55,958 bases of DNA from Desulfopila aestuarii DSM 18488. GTDB taxonomy: Bacteria > Desulfobacterota > Desulfobulbia > Desulfobulbales > Desulfocapsaceae. The notes under the pieces were generated by a model. The model made no database searches. It worked only from the letters and a program-made list of their open reading frames with translations, and was not told the DNA's origin. A program made the translations under genes and the position numbers. Positions 35,179 through 42,979 of this stretch are shown piece by piece (within the stretch, counting starts at the first letter, position 1; each line of letters starts with the position of its first letter). The DNA is taken from the NCBI GenBank assembly GCA_945863875.1, contig CAMBBS010000029.1, positions 1 to 55,958 of the forward strand. The letters run 5' to 3'.

Positions 35179-36516
35179 TTACTTTGACGACAACAGCGCT
35201 TTCTTTTTCGCCAGCTGTTTTTCCAGCATGATCTTCAAAATGGTCTTGTCGGCCTGGACCATGCCGTCATGGCTGAGGGCGCCCATGTTCTGAATGGTTT
35301 TTTGCGTGGAGTTGCCGATAATGCCGTCGGTGTCCTTGACATTCACGCCATGCAGGGAAAAAAGTGCCGCCTGAACGGCCGCGCCGGCGGCGGTGTTCAG
35401 TTTGATGGCACATCCGGCTTTGGCGCCATCACAAATGACTCCGGCCAGATCTTCCAGGATGTTCTTGATTGCCCCCTCCATGTGGTGCACATCGCCGCCG
35501 ACCAGGTAGGTGATACCGGCCGTGGCCCCGGCCCCGGCAGCAACGGAGCAGCCGCAGACGGCGGAGAGTCTTCCGGTGTGTGCCTTGACATAGGCGGTGA
35601 CGATATGGCTGAGGCCGATGGCTCTGAGCAGGGTATCACGGTCATGGTCAATGAAGTCCTTCATCGCCCAGATCGGCAGGATGGCGGTAAGACCATGATT
35701 GCCGCTGCCCCCCGAACTCATGGCCGGAAGGTTTGCGCCGCCCATGCGCGCATCGGCCGCCGCCGAGGTGAGCCTGCGCGCCGCGGTCGACATGTCGTTT
35801 ACCATCAATTTCTGTTTAATCAGCCTGTCGATGGCCTTGCCGATGCCCAGGCCACTGCCGTGCTTCAGGCCATATTCGGCCAGGGCCAGGTTGTGGTTTA
35901 CCCCGACCTCAAGAAAGTTCAGGTCGTCCTCGTCGAGTTCGGCGGTGAGCTCGAGGATATCGACCAAGGTCAATTCGCGCAGCCAGGATTCCAGTTCCGC
36001 CAGGGTACGTTTTCCACCTTTCTCTAAGGATTTGGCGAGCAGGGGAGAATCGGTGATCTCTTTACCGTTCAACTTGAGGCTGACGATGTTATTGTGCAGG
36101 TCGATAATAAGCGATTCGGCGATGTTGCTCCCCGAGGTAAGCTTTGTTCGGACATAGAGGCCGACTTCTTCTCTGAGATGAACGATCACTTTATTCTCGT
36201 CGAGCAGTGCCTGGGCCTTGCCTATGGTTGTCGCATCGAGGCTTTCCAATACCTCAAGGCCCCTGCCGGGGTTACCGCCATAGGCGCCGAGGGCCGCTGC
36301 GGTATCGAGGCCCTGCATGCCGCCAGTCCCGGGAATGGTTACCGCCATGGCATTTTTATAAATATTCGGATCAATCCAGACTTCGATAGCATCGAATTCC
36401 TTGGCCGGCAGCAGTGTTGCCGCCGCGGCCGCACCCAGGGCGATAGCCACCGGCTCGGTGCAGCCGAGAGCCAGAATGACTTCCATTTCGAGAATGTCTT
36501 TGACGGTAAATTTCAT
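35179..36516 (-). CDS. L-cysteine desulfidase family protein (CyuA/YhaM-like)
   Basis: A 445-residue protein of the UPF0597/serine dehydratase-alpha-like family. Such enzymes break cysteine into pyruvate, ammonia and sulfide using a [4Fe-4S] cluster. LALGCTEPVAIALGAAAAAT near residue 15 contains the first conserved Cys; SAVCGCSVAAGAGATAG and ICDGAKAGCAIKLNTAAGAA supply others. It is the last gene of a three-gene operon with a YheO-type regulator and RidA. The 2-aminoacrylate formed in the reaction is the known substrate of RidA, which supports the assignment. Serine or another beta-substituted amino acid are possible alternatives. Confidence 0.8.
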   Translation of the reverse strand: MKFTVKDILEMEVILALGCTEPVAIALGAAAAATLLPAKEFDAIEVWIDPNIYKNAMAVTIPGTGGMQGLDTAAALGAYGGNPGRGLEVLESLDATTIGKAQALLDENKVIVHLREEVGLYVRTKLTSGSNIAESLIIDLHNNIVSLKLNGKEITDSPLLAKSLEKGGKRTLAELESWLRELTLVDILELTAELDEDDLNFLEVGVNHNLALAEYGLKHGSGLGIGKAIDRLIKQKLMVNDMSTAARRLTSAAADARMGGANLPAMSSGGSGNHGLTAILPIWAMKDFIDHDRDTLLRAIGLSHIVTAYVKAHTGRLSAVCGCSVAAGAGATAGITYLVGGDVHHMEGAIKNILEDLAGVICDGAKAGCAIKLNTAAGAAVQAALFSLHGVNVKDTDGIIGNSTQKTIQNMGALSHDGMVQADKTILKIMLEKQLAKKKALLSSK

Positions 36517-36545
36517 AGGCTATTCCTTTCGATCCACCTTTCCTG

Positions 36546-36926
36546 TTAGAGAGCGAGGACGAATTCAATTTCAATGTTTGAGCCAAGGGGCAGGGCGGCC
36601 ACCTGCACTGTTGATCGCGCGGGCGGTGCCTCGGTGAAAAAGGATCCGTAGGCGGTGTTGACCTCCTGGAAATCGGCCAGATCGGTGAGGAAAATGGTTG
36701 TTTTGACCACCTGGTGCAAATCGGCACCCGCTTCTTTGGCAACGGCCTGGGCATTTTTCATGATCTGCCGGGTTCTGCTGCCGATATCCCCGTCTATTAT
36801 CTTGCCGATTGCCGGGTCTATCGGCAACTGGCCGGAAATAAACAGCAGGTTGTTTGCTGCGATAGCTTGAGAATAGGGCCCGATAGCGGCCGGTGCGTTC
36901 TGGGTGGAGATGGCTTTTCTGGTCAT
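36546..36926 (-). CDS. ridA: RidA-family enamine/imine deaminase
   Basis: A 126-residue protein with AIGPYSQAIAANNLLFISGQ and an Arg in the conserved PARSTVQVAALP region (the Arg that contacts the carboxylate). RidA hydrolyses reactive 2-aminoacrylate and other enamines. It lies 29 bases upstream of the desulfidase gene and one base downstream of the regulator gene, so all three are probably co-transcribed. Confidence 0.9.
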   Translation of the reverse strand: MTRKAISTQNAPAAIGPYSQAIAANNLLFISGQLPIDPAIGKIIDGDIGSRTRQIMKNAQAVAKEAGADLHQVVKTTIFLTDLADFQEVNTAYGSFFTEAPPARSTVQVAALPLGSNIEIEFVLAL

Positions 36927-36927
36927 T

Positions 36928-37593
36928 TTATTCCTCTGGTCCCACGGTTGATGTGCTATTGCGCACTTTTTTCAGATAATTATAGACGGTAAATTTAGTG
37001 ACCCCCATCATCTGGGCCACCTGTTCCACCGCCCCTTTGAGTATAAAGGTGCTGTTTTCTTCCAAGTGGCCGATGAGTAGTGTTTTTTCATCAACGTTCA
37101 TCGTTGCCGGATGTTTGCCGATTTTTTCCACCGCATGCATAAAAAGTGCTTCGACGGTTTCGCCCGACGAATTGGCAAAGGTTTCGGCAGGCGACAGGGT
37201 ATCGTTTTCCTGCATATTGATAAATGGCATCAGGGCCTGGCCGGCATTGTAAAAATCGGTCGTGTCGAAATTGATGCAAAAGGCGGCAAGCGGCCTGCCT
37301 GCACTATCCCGGACAAAAGTCGTTGTTGATTTGAGGGAGCGGCCATCGGTTGTTGTCGTCTTGTAGTTATGCTTGTCCTGCCCTTTTTCGGAGTTCTGCT
37401 TGAGCATTTTCATCAACAGATCAGTGGCGGGTGCACCAGGTTTTCTGTGCGTTACATCCCCCTGGATATACACCAGCGAGTTCTGCAGGGAGGTCAAGTC
37501 ATGCACACATGCCTCGCAGTTTTTGCCGAACAGGGCGACTACTGCATCGGCCACGCGCTGTAAATTTAGGAAGATGCTTTCTTTTTCAGTCAT
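36928..37593 (-). CDS. YheO/DauR-like transcriptional regulator
   Basis: A 221-residue protein with an N-terminal PAS-like domain (ADAVVALFGKNCEACVHDLT, then SLKSTTTFVRDSAGRPLAAF) and a C-terminal helix-turn-helix (ILKGAVEQVAQMMGVTKFTV, then YNYLKKVR) of the HTH_22 type. Proteins of this family control amino acid degradation genes (DauR regulates D-arginine use). Being first in the operon, it probably senses cysteine or a related compound and controls ridA and the desulfidase. The ligand is a guess. Confidence 0.8.
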   Translation of the reverse strand: MTEKESIFLNLQRVADAVVALFGKNCEACVHDLTSLQNSLVYIQGDVTHRKPGAPATDLLMKMLKQNSEKGQDKHNYKTTTTDGRSLKSTTTFVRDSAGRPLAAFCINFDTTDFYNAGQALMPFINMQENDTLSPAETFANSSGETVEALFMHAVEKIGKHPATMNVDEKTLLIGHLEENSTFILKGAVEQVAQMMGVTKFTVYNYLKKVRNSTSTVGPEE

Positions 37594-37864
37594 TGCCGGA
37601 TTGTGTCAGTTGTTCGTTTGTTTTGTGAATATGCACCAATCTATTGTGGCAGTTGGCGGGGATTGTGTCAATAAAAAAGTTGAACTCTTCAAAAAAAGTT
37701 GAAGCGTTGCCGCCGAGTTTGTCGATATTATTGTAAATGTGTAATAATTTTTCGTTGAAGATGGCAATTATTTGCCGCTGTTCCTTGAAAAAATCTCTGT
37801 ATATGCCGATAATATAAAATCAGTGAAACGAAAAAATCTATCTCAACCCATCAGGAGGGGAACG

Positions 37865-39925
37865 ATGGCAGAGCAAAGGAAAAATTCACTCCATAACCAT
37901 TTTACCTCGGTGAAAAAGGGCGAACGTGTTTTTGAAAATGCCTTCCAGGGGGTTTCCCGTATGGTGCTGGAGGGGGATATCGACAAGGTCATGGTCAACG
38001 GTAAAACCACCTTTGATTTCAGGATATTCCGGGCGGGGAAAAAGCATATTATCGGCATGTACGACGAAATCAATTCGTTCGTTTCCTTTGTCAAGGATGC
38101 TTCCCAGGGCGGGTCGTCAAAGGAAATGGCCTTTGTGCTGGTCGGGGAGCCCGGCAACGGAAAAACCTTTCTTGTTGAGTATCTCTGTAAAATGTATCGC
38201 GATTTCCTGTCCATTCCGAAAAACAAGAAATACACCTTCCGCTTTGTCGGCCTGGATAAGCTCGGCTCCTATGGCAATATTTCCATCATAGAATCACAGA
38301 CCTATGAGGATCCGATGATCCTGGCCATGAATCTCTATGACTCCACTACGGAAACTGAGAAATATCTGGCAAGAAGATATCGTATTGACGACGAGATGCT
38401 TGAGACCTGGTATGAAAATTATCGGCCGCTTGGTGCTTGCTCGGCCTATATCTGGAACGATATCCGCAATTTTACCGACGGTAATCTTGATGATATGCTC
38501 GAATTTATTGAAATAGTTCCCGTGCCGCTGATTGAGAGTCTCGGCACGGTGACCGGTAAATATCCGGCGAAGGATAAAATCACCTCTTCGGCGGTCGATC
38601 TTCTCGGCGAGGAATCCATCCAGCGACTGCTGCATATCACCGACACCAATAATCCCTACCGTTTTGATCTGAGAAGGGGGGCGCTGGCCAGGGTTGCCGG
38701 CGGCGGGATTCACTTCAGCGATGAGATCTACAAAAATAAAAAAGATCTCGTGCAGGTTTATCTCGGCATCATCCAGAACCGAAGCATTGAGATCGACGGC
38801 TACAAATGGCCCATCGATACCCTGATCATCGCCACCAGCAATAATTCGGAATTCAACCGCTTTCTCGCCGAAAAAGAGGAGGCGCCGATAGTTGACCGAT
38901 GCCGTATCTGCTACGTTTCCCATAACACCAATTACGTTTTGCAGAAAGACCTGACCAACTATGCCATCGGCAACGAATCGAAGACGACCCTGACCGGCGA
39001 TGTCATGCATCAGGATCCCAATCTCAATTACGCGGCTTCGGTCGGCGTGGTGCTGACCCGCCTGCCGCGCTCGGAGAAACTCACGCCCATCGAGACAATG
39101 AAACTTGCCGCCGGAGAGGTGGCCGGAGAGAAAAGTCTGAAGACCCTTTCCGAGGTGATCGACACCCTCAGCCAGGAACACGATATCACCAAGCGCTTCG
39201 GTCAGAAGGGGCTTGGCCAGCGAAATCTTGGCCGTTCTATCCAGTTGATGCTTGAGAGTTCCGAGACCAACGAAGGCAAGTGCCTCTTCGCCTATGATGT
39301 CTTCCGTGCCATCGAGCGGGCAATCCTCGACTATGTCTCCGAGGCAAAGGATCGGGCCAAGTTTCTCGATGATCTGAAGATTGCCAAGGGGCTCTACCGG
39401 GAGCGGGTCATGACTGAGATGTTCAATGCCTACATGGATGAACCGCTGGCCATTCGAAAGGATGTCATGAGCTATGTCAACATGATCATCGGTATAGATG
39501 CCGAGAACCTCGGGGCGGACAAGATGTGGAAATACAAGAACCCCCAGACCGGCGAGCTGCAGGCGCTGAAGATCGACGAACGGTATATCAATTCGGTCGA
39601 GGACGGGCTCGGCCTGAAAACACGGGAGCAGAAAGATTCCTTCCGCACGTCGATCCGCAAAATTTATGGCCAGAAAATATCAGTTAGGCCTGACTATGAT
39701 TTTATGGACAACCTGGAACTGGTCAAGGCGGTCACCGATGTGCGGCTGAAATCGGATATCGCCGGGTCAGGCAGCCTCATTGGCGCACTGGCCAATCGCA
39801 CCAATGAAGAAAACCAGAAGTTATACGATCGGATGATTGAAACGATGCTCAACAAGCTCGGGTACTGTACGACCTGCGCCCAGAAAACCATTGAATACTT
39901 CTGTACCCAGGTCGATGAAAACTAA
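37865..39925 (+). CDS. prkA: PrkA-type serine protein kinase
   Basis: A 686-residue AAA+ family protein of the PrkA/YeaG type. Walker A is GEPGNGKT at 94-101; HFSDEIYKNKKDLVQVYLG around the middle of the domain is Walker B-like, and YPIATSNNSEF follows. The C-terminal part is the PrkA-specific domain. In Bacillus PrkA is involved in sporulation; in E. coli YeaG acts in stress and nitrogen starvation together with YeaH (DUF444). Start at ATG 37865 follows AGGAGGGG. It overlaps the DUF444 gene by 11 bases. It is the first gene of a four-gene operon. Confidence 0.88.
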   Translation: MAEQRKNSLHNHFTSVKKGERVFENAFQGVSRMVLEGDIDKVMVNGKTTFDFRIFRAGKKHIIGMYDEINSFVSFVKDASQGGSSKEMAFVLVGEPGNGKTFLVEYLCKMYRDFLSIPKNKKYTFRFVGLDKLGSYGNISIIESQTYEDPMILAMNLYDSTTETEKYLARRYRIDDEMLETWYENYRPLGACSAYIWNDIRNFTDGNLDDMLEFIEIVPVPLIESLGTVTGKYPAKDKITSSAVDLLGEESIQRLLHITDTNNPYRFDLRRGALARVAGGGIHFSDEIYKNKKDLVQVYLGIIQNRSIEIDGYKWPIDTLIIATSNNSEFNRFLAEKEEAPIVDRCRICYVSHNTNYVLQKDLTNYAIGNESKTTLTGDVMHQDPNLNYAASVGVVLTRLPRSEKLTPIETMKLAAGEVAGEKSLKTLSEVIDTLSQEHDITKRFGQKGLGQRNLGRSIQLMLESSETNEGKCLFAYDVFRAIERAILDYVSEAKDRAKFLDDLKIAKGLYRERVMTEMFNAYMDEPLAIRKDVMSYVNMIIGIDAENLGADKMWKYKNPQTGELQALKIDERYINSVEDGLGLKTREQKDSFRTSIRKIYGQKISVRPDYDFMDNLELVKAVTDVRLKSDIAGSGSLIGALANRTNEENQKLYDRMIETMLNKLGYCTTCAQKTIEYFCTQVDEN

Positions 39926-41297
39926 ACTCCAGACACTCTATCATAGCCTGAAGGAACAAGGGCTGACGCCGGAGCAGGACCGCAAGATCCGCTACGAGCT
40001 GGATTTGCTCGAGCTTGATGGCGATCATCGTTACATCCCGGAGCCGGCGGTGCGGGATATCTACAGCTACCGGGATATGGAGATGCTGCATGACGCCTCG
40101 CCGCCAAAATTGATGGCGCTGACCACCGTGCAGTCTCTGGATTATCTGCTGGAAAAGGATAAGCAGCGGGAAAAAGATGGCTTTCCCCGGAAAATCAGAG
40201 TCGGCAAGATGGTCAAACCAAGCCTGACCGGCGATGACAAGGTGGTTATCGTGCCGACCACGGTTGAAGAAAAACTGCTGCATGATAGGGTTCGTTTTAA
40301 TGAAGAAGGGGAAGGTGAAGGTGAGGGGCAGGGGGCCGAAGAAGGCGGCTCCGGTGAAGGGGAGGAAGGTGAGGTTATCGGCGAACAGCCGGTTAGACCG
40401 GAACAGGGGGGGCAGGGGGGCGCCGGTCAGGGTGAAGGCGGCGGTCACGACGTTGAATCAAATGCCTATGACCTCGGGCGCATTCTCACCGAGCAGTTTG
40501 AGCTGCCCAACCTGAAAGATAAGGGGAAAAAGAAATCTCTCACCAAATATACCTATGATTTAACCGATAAAAATCGAGGTTTTGGCCAGATCCTCGATAA
40601 AAAATCCACCCTGAGAAGAATTATCCAGACCAATATTGCCCTCGGACGGGTACAGGCCCGGGGCACTATTGACAGCAAAAAGTTGTTGATAGCGCCGCGG
40701 GACCGGGTCTACAGGATCCTTTCCAAGGAAAAAGACTATGAATCCCAGGCGGTGGTCTTTTTCGTGCGCGACTATTCCGGCTCCATGGGTGGCAAGCCAA
40801 CGGAGCTGGTGGTCAACCAGCATGTGCTCATCTATTCCTGGCTCATTTACCAGTATAAGAACCAGGTGGAGACCCGCTTTGTCCTGCATGATACCGAGGC
40901 AAAAGAGGTGAAAAACTTTCAGACCTACTACAACTCGACCGTGGCCGGGGGGACGCAGGTGGCCAGCGCCTACAGTCTGGTCAATAAAATTGTCGAAGAC
41001 GAATCGCTTGAACGGGACAACAACATCTACGTGTTCCATGGCACCGATGGCGATGACTGGGACAGCAAGGGTGATAAGGCCCTGCCGCAGCTGGAGAAGA
41101 TGTTGACCTACGCCAGTCGTGTCGGCATAACCATTGCCGAAAACGGCTACGGCATTTCCGGGCAGACCGAGGTGGAAAGATATATCCGTAAGTCAGGCTT
41201 GCTCGAGGAGAAAAAAAATCTGCTGCGCCTTGATGTCATCGCCCCGGACACCAATGAAACGAGGCTGATCAAGGGTATCAGGGAACTCATTTCCTAG
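39915..41297 (+). CDS. DUF444 (YeaH-like) von Willebrand A protein
   Basis: A 460-residue protein of the DUF444 family. A Glu/Gly-rich low-complexity stretch occupies about 130-168 (GEGEGEGQGAEEGGSGEGEE). The VWA-like domain has the MIDAS motif DYSGS at 286-290, followed by VHDTEAKEV and GGTQVASA. Start at ATG 39915 lies within the end of prkA. Its role with PrkA is likely as partner or substrate. Codon use is the same as its neighbours. Confidence 0.85.
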   Translation: MKTKLQTLYHSLKEQGLTPEQDRKIRYELDLLELDGDHRYIPEPAVRDIYSYRDMEMLHDASPPKLMALTTVQSLDYLLEKDKQREKDGFPRKIRVGKMVKPSLTGDDKVVIVPTTVEEKLLHDRVRFNEEGEGEGEGQGAEEGGSGEGEEGEVIGEQPVRPEQGGQGGAGQGEGGGHDVESNAYDLGRILTEQFELPNLKDKGKKKSLTKYTYDLTDKNRGFGQILDKKSTLRRIIQTNIALGRVQARGTIDSKKLLIAPRDRVYRILSKEKDYESQAVVFFVRDYSGSMGGKPTELVVNQHVLIYSWLIYQYKNQVETRFVLHDTEAKEVKNFQTYYNSTVAGGTQVASAYSLVNKIVEDESLERDNNIYVFHGTDGDDWDSKGDKALPQLEKMLTYASRVGITIAENGYGISGQTEVERYIRKSGLLEEKKNLLRLDVIAPDTNETRLIKGIRELIS

Positions 41298-41325
41298 GCA
41301 GGATGGAGAGGTGAGGTGAAATAAT

Positions 41326-42960
41326 ATGGAACTGGTAAGTCAACATGCAAAGAAAATCATGGAAGGCTGCAAGGAGCGGGCCCGGGATATGGGACTCAGC
41401 TTTCAGGATGAGAGCCTTGAATATATTGTCACCAACCGAGATTTTCTGCAGTTGTCACCGAAAAACATGATCCCGACCCTGTACGACTACTGGGTGCAGG
41501 ATGTCGAGGTGTTGAAGGAGCAGGGGCAGTATGAGCTCTACCCCAACAACCCCTACGAGACGGTTATCAATACCCGGCCGCCGATCTCCTACTATAACGA
41601 CAACAACCCCGACTGGTTGAACGTGATGATATTCTATCATGTCATCGGCCATATCGATTTTTTTCAGAATAACCTCTATTTTCGCCATACCTGGGACTAC
41701 GATTTTGCCGGCAAGGCCCTTGCCGATAAACGGCTGCTCGCCAAGCTTCGTTCGGAGAAAGGCCGCTGGGTTGACTATATTATTGAATTTTCCCGGGCGA
41801 TTGACAATCTGGTCGGCTATTTCGATCTGCTGGCCTCTTTTACCACGGAAAAGAAAAAACTATCCAGATTGGATTACTATTTCGACGTTTTCCTCCAGCA
41901 AAAACAAGACCGGACCATTGCCGGGTACGTGGCTGAGATAGAAAGATACAACAAATTCACGCGCGATTTCCCCAAAGAAGGGGAGAAGCGATTTCTCGAG
42001 ACGGTGCAGCTCAAACACGCCGAGTTTACATCACTGTACAGCAAGGCGGTGCGCGAACGGGCGAAGGGCAACCGGCTGGATATCCTCCAGTTCCTCATGG
42101 AACATTCACCGTTTCTCAACCGGGAAGAGAATAAGTGGATGCTCATGGTCATCGAGGTGATCCGCAGCACCTCGCTCTACTTTCAACCACAAATCCGCAC
42201 GAAGATTCTTAATGAAGGTTGGGCAAGTTACTGGCATGAAAACCTTTTTCTCAATGATGACCGGATCAGCGGCCATGAGGTCGATTTCGCGGTGATCAAT
42301 GCCAAGGTAACGTCCATGCCCCGCGTCGGGTTGAACCCCTACGCCCTTGGCATGCGCCTGTTCTATTATCTCGAGTCTCAGGCGGAAAATGGAAAAATAT
42401 CATACGATTACCAAAGGATAGCTGATCAAGAGGCGCGAAGGCATTATCGTGCGGCAAGCGGTACAGGGTCCGGCTCCGGCAGGGATTTTATCTTTTTCGT
42501 ACGGGAAAACTTCTGTGATTCGATGTTTATCAATACTTTTATTGATCAGGAATTTGTCGATCTGCACAGGCTCTTTGTCACTGATAAACGGTTGAACAAG
42601 GAGCGCATGACCTGGGAGTATTATGTCAAATCGAAAAAAGCGAAACACTACAAGCAGATGATCGCTGATTCTCTCTATCATCCTCCGGCGGTCACCGTCA
42701 CCGTCGATGACGACAATGCCCTGATTCTCAATCACCTCTTTGAAGGGAAGCCCCTCTACCGGGATTACATCGAGGGAACGCTGCTGGGCTTGGAATTTCT
42801 CTGGGGGGCAAAGGTGAGTCTATATACCCACGAAGCGGAATTGAAGAAAAGAGAACCACCGCAGCCTCCCAGGGCGGAAGGACTTGAGGGAAAGATTACC
42901 TGGAAGCGGATGCGGTACACCATGAAAAACAGGAAAATGTCGCGGGTCGTGATTGACTGA
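41326..42960 (+). CDS. SpoVR-family protein (YcgB-like)
   Basis: A 544-residue SpoVR family protein. Conserved parts include YPNNPYETVINTRPP, VMIFYHVIGHIDFFQNNLYF with its His cluster near 110-125, NEGWASYWHENLF, and the C-terminal YRDYIEGTLLGLEFLWG. SpoVR is involved in spore cortex formation in Bacillus, but many non-spore-formers carry it beside PrkA and DUF444. The molecular function is unknown; the His residues suggest metal binding. It starts 28 bases after DUF444 and is followed with 19 bases by the second kinase gene. Confidence 0.85.
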   Translation: MELVSQHAKKIMEGCKERARDMGLSFQDESLEYIVTNRDFLQLSPKNMIPTLYDYWVQDVEVLKEQGQYELYPNNPYETVINTRPPISYYNDNNPDWLNVMIFYHVIGHIDFFQNNLYFRHTWDYDFAGKALADKRLLAKLRSEKGRWVDYIIEFSRAIDNLVGYFDLLASFTTEKKKLSRLDYYFDVFLQQKQDRTIAGYVAEIERYNKFTRDFPKEGEKRFLETVQLKHAEFTSLYSKAVRERAKGNRLDILQFLMEHSPFLNREENKWMLMVIEVIRSTSLYFQPQIRTKILNEGWASYWHENLFLNDDRISGHEVDFAVINAKVTSMPRVGLNPYALGMRLFYYLESQAENGKISYDYQRIADQEARRHYRAASGTGSGSGRDFIFFVRENFCDSMFINTFIDQEFVDLHRLFVTDKRLNKERMTWEYYVKSKKAKHYKQMIADSLYHPPAVTVTVDDDNALILNHLFEGKPLYRDYIEGTLLGLEFLWGAKVSLYTHEAELKKREPPQPPRAEGLEGKITWKRMRYTMKNRKMSRVVID

Positions 42961-42979
42961 TGGCTGGAGGGGTGAGGGC

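Noticed and set aside
37743-37765. Possible sigma-54 promoter (TGGCAATTATTTGCC) before prkA
   Set aside because: The distance between the GG and GC elements is one base too short, and the -24 part lacks the usual CAC, so I do not call it.
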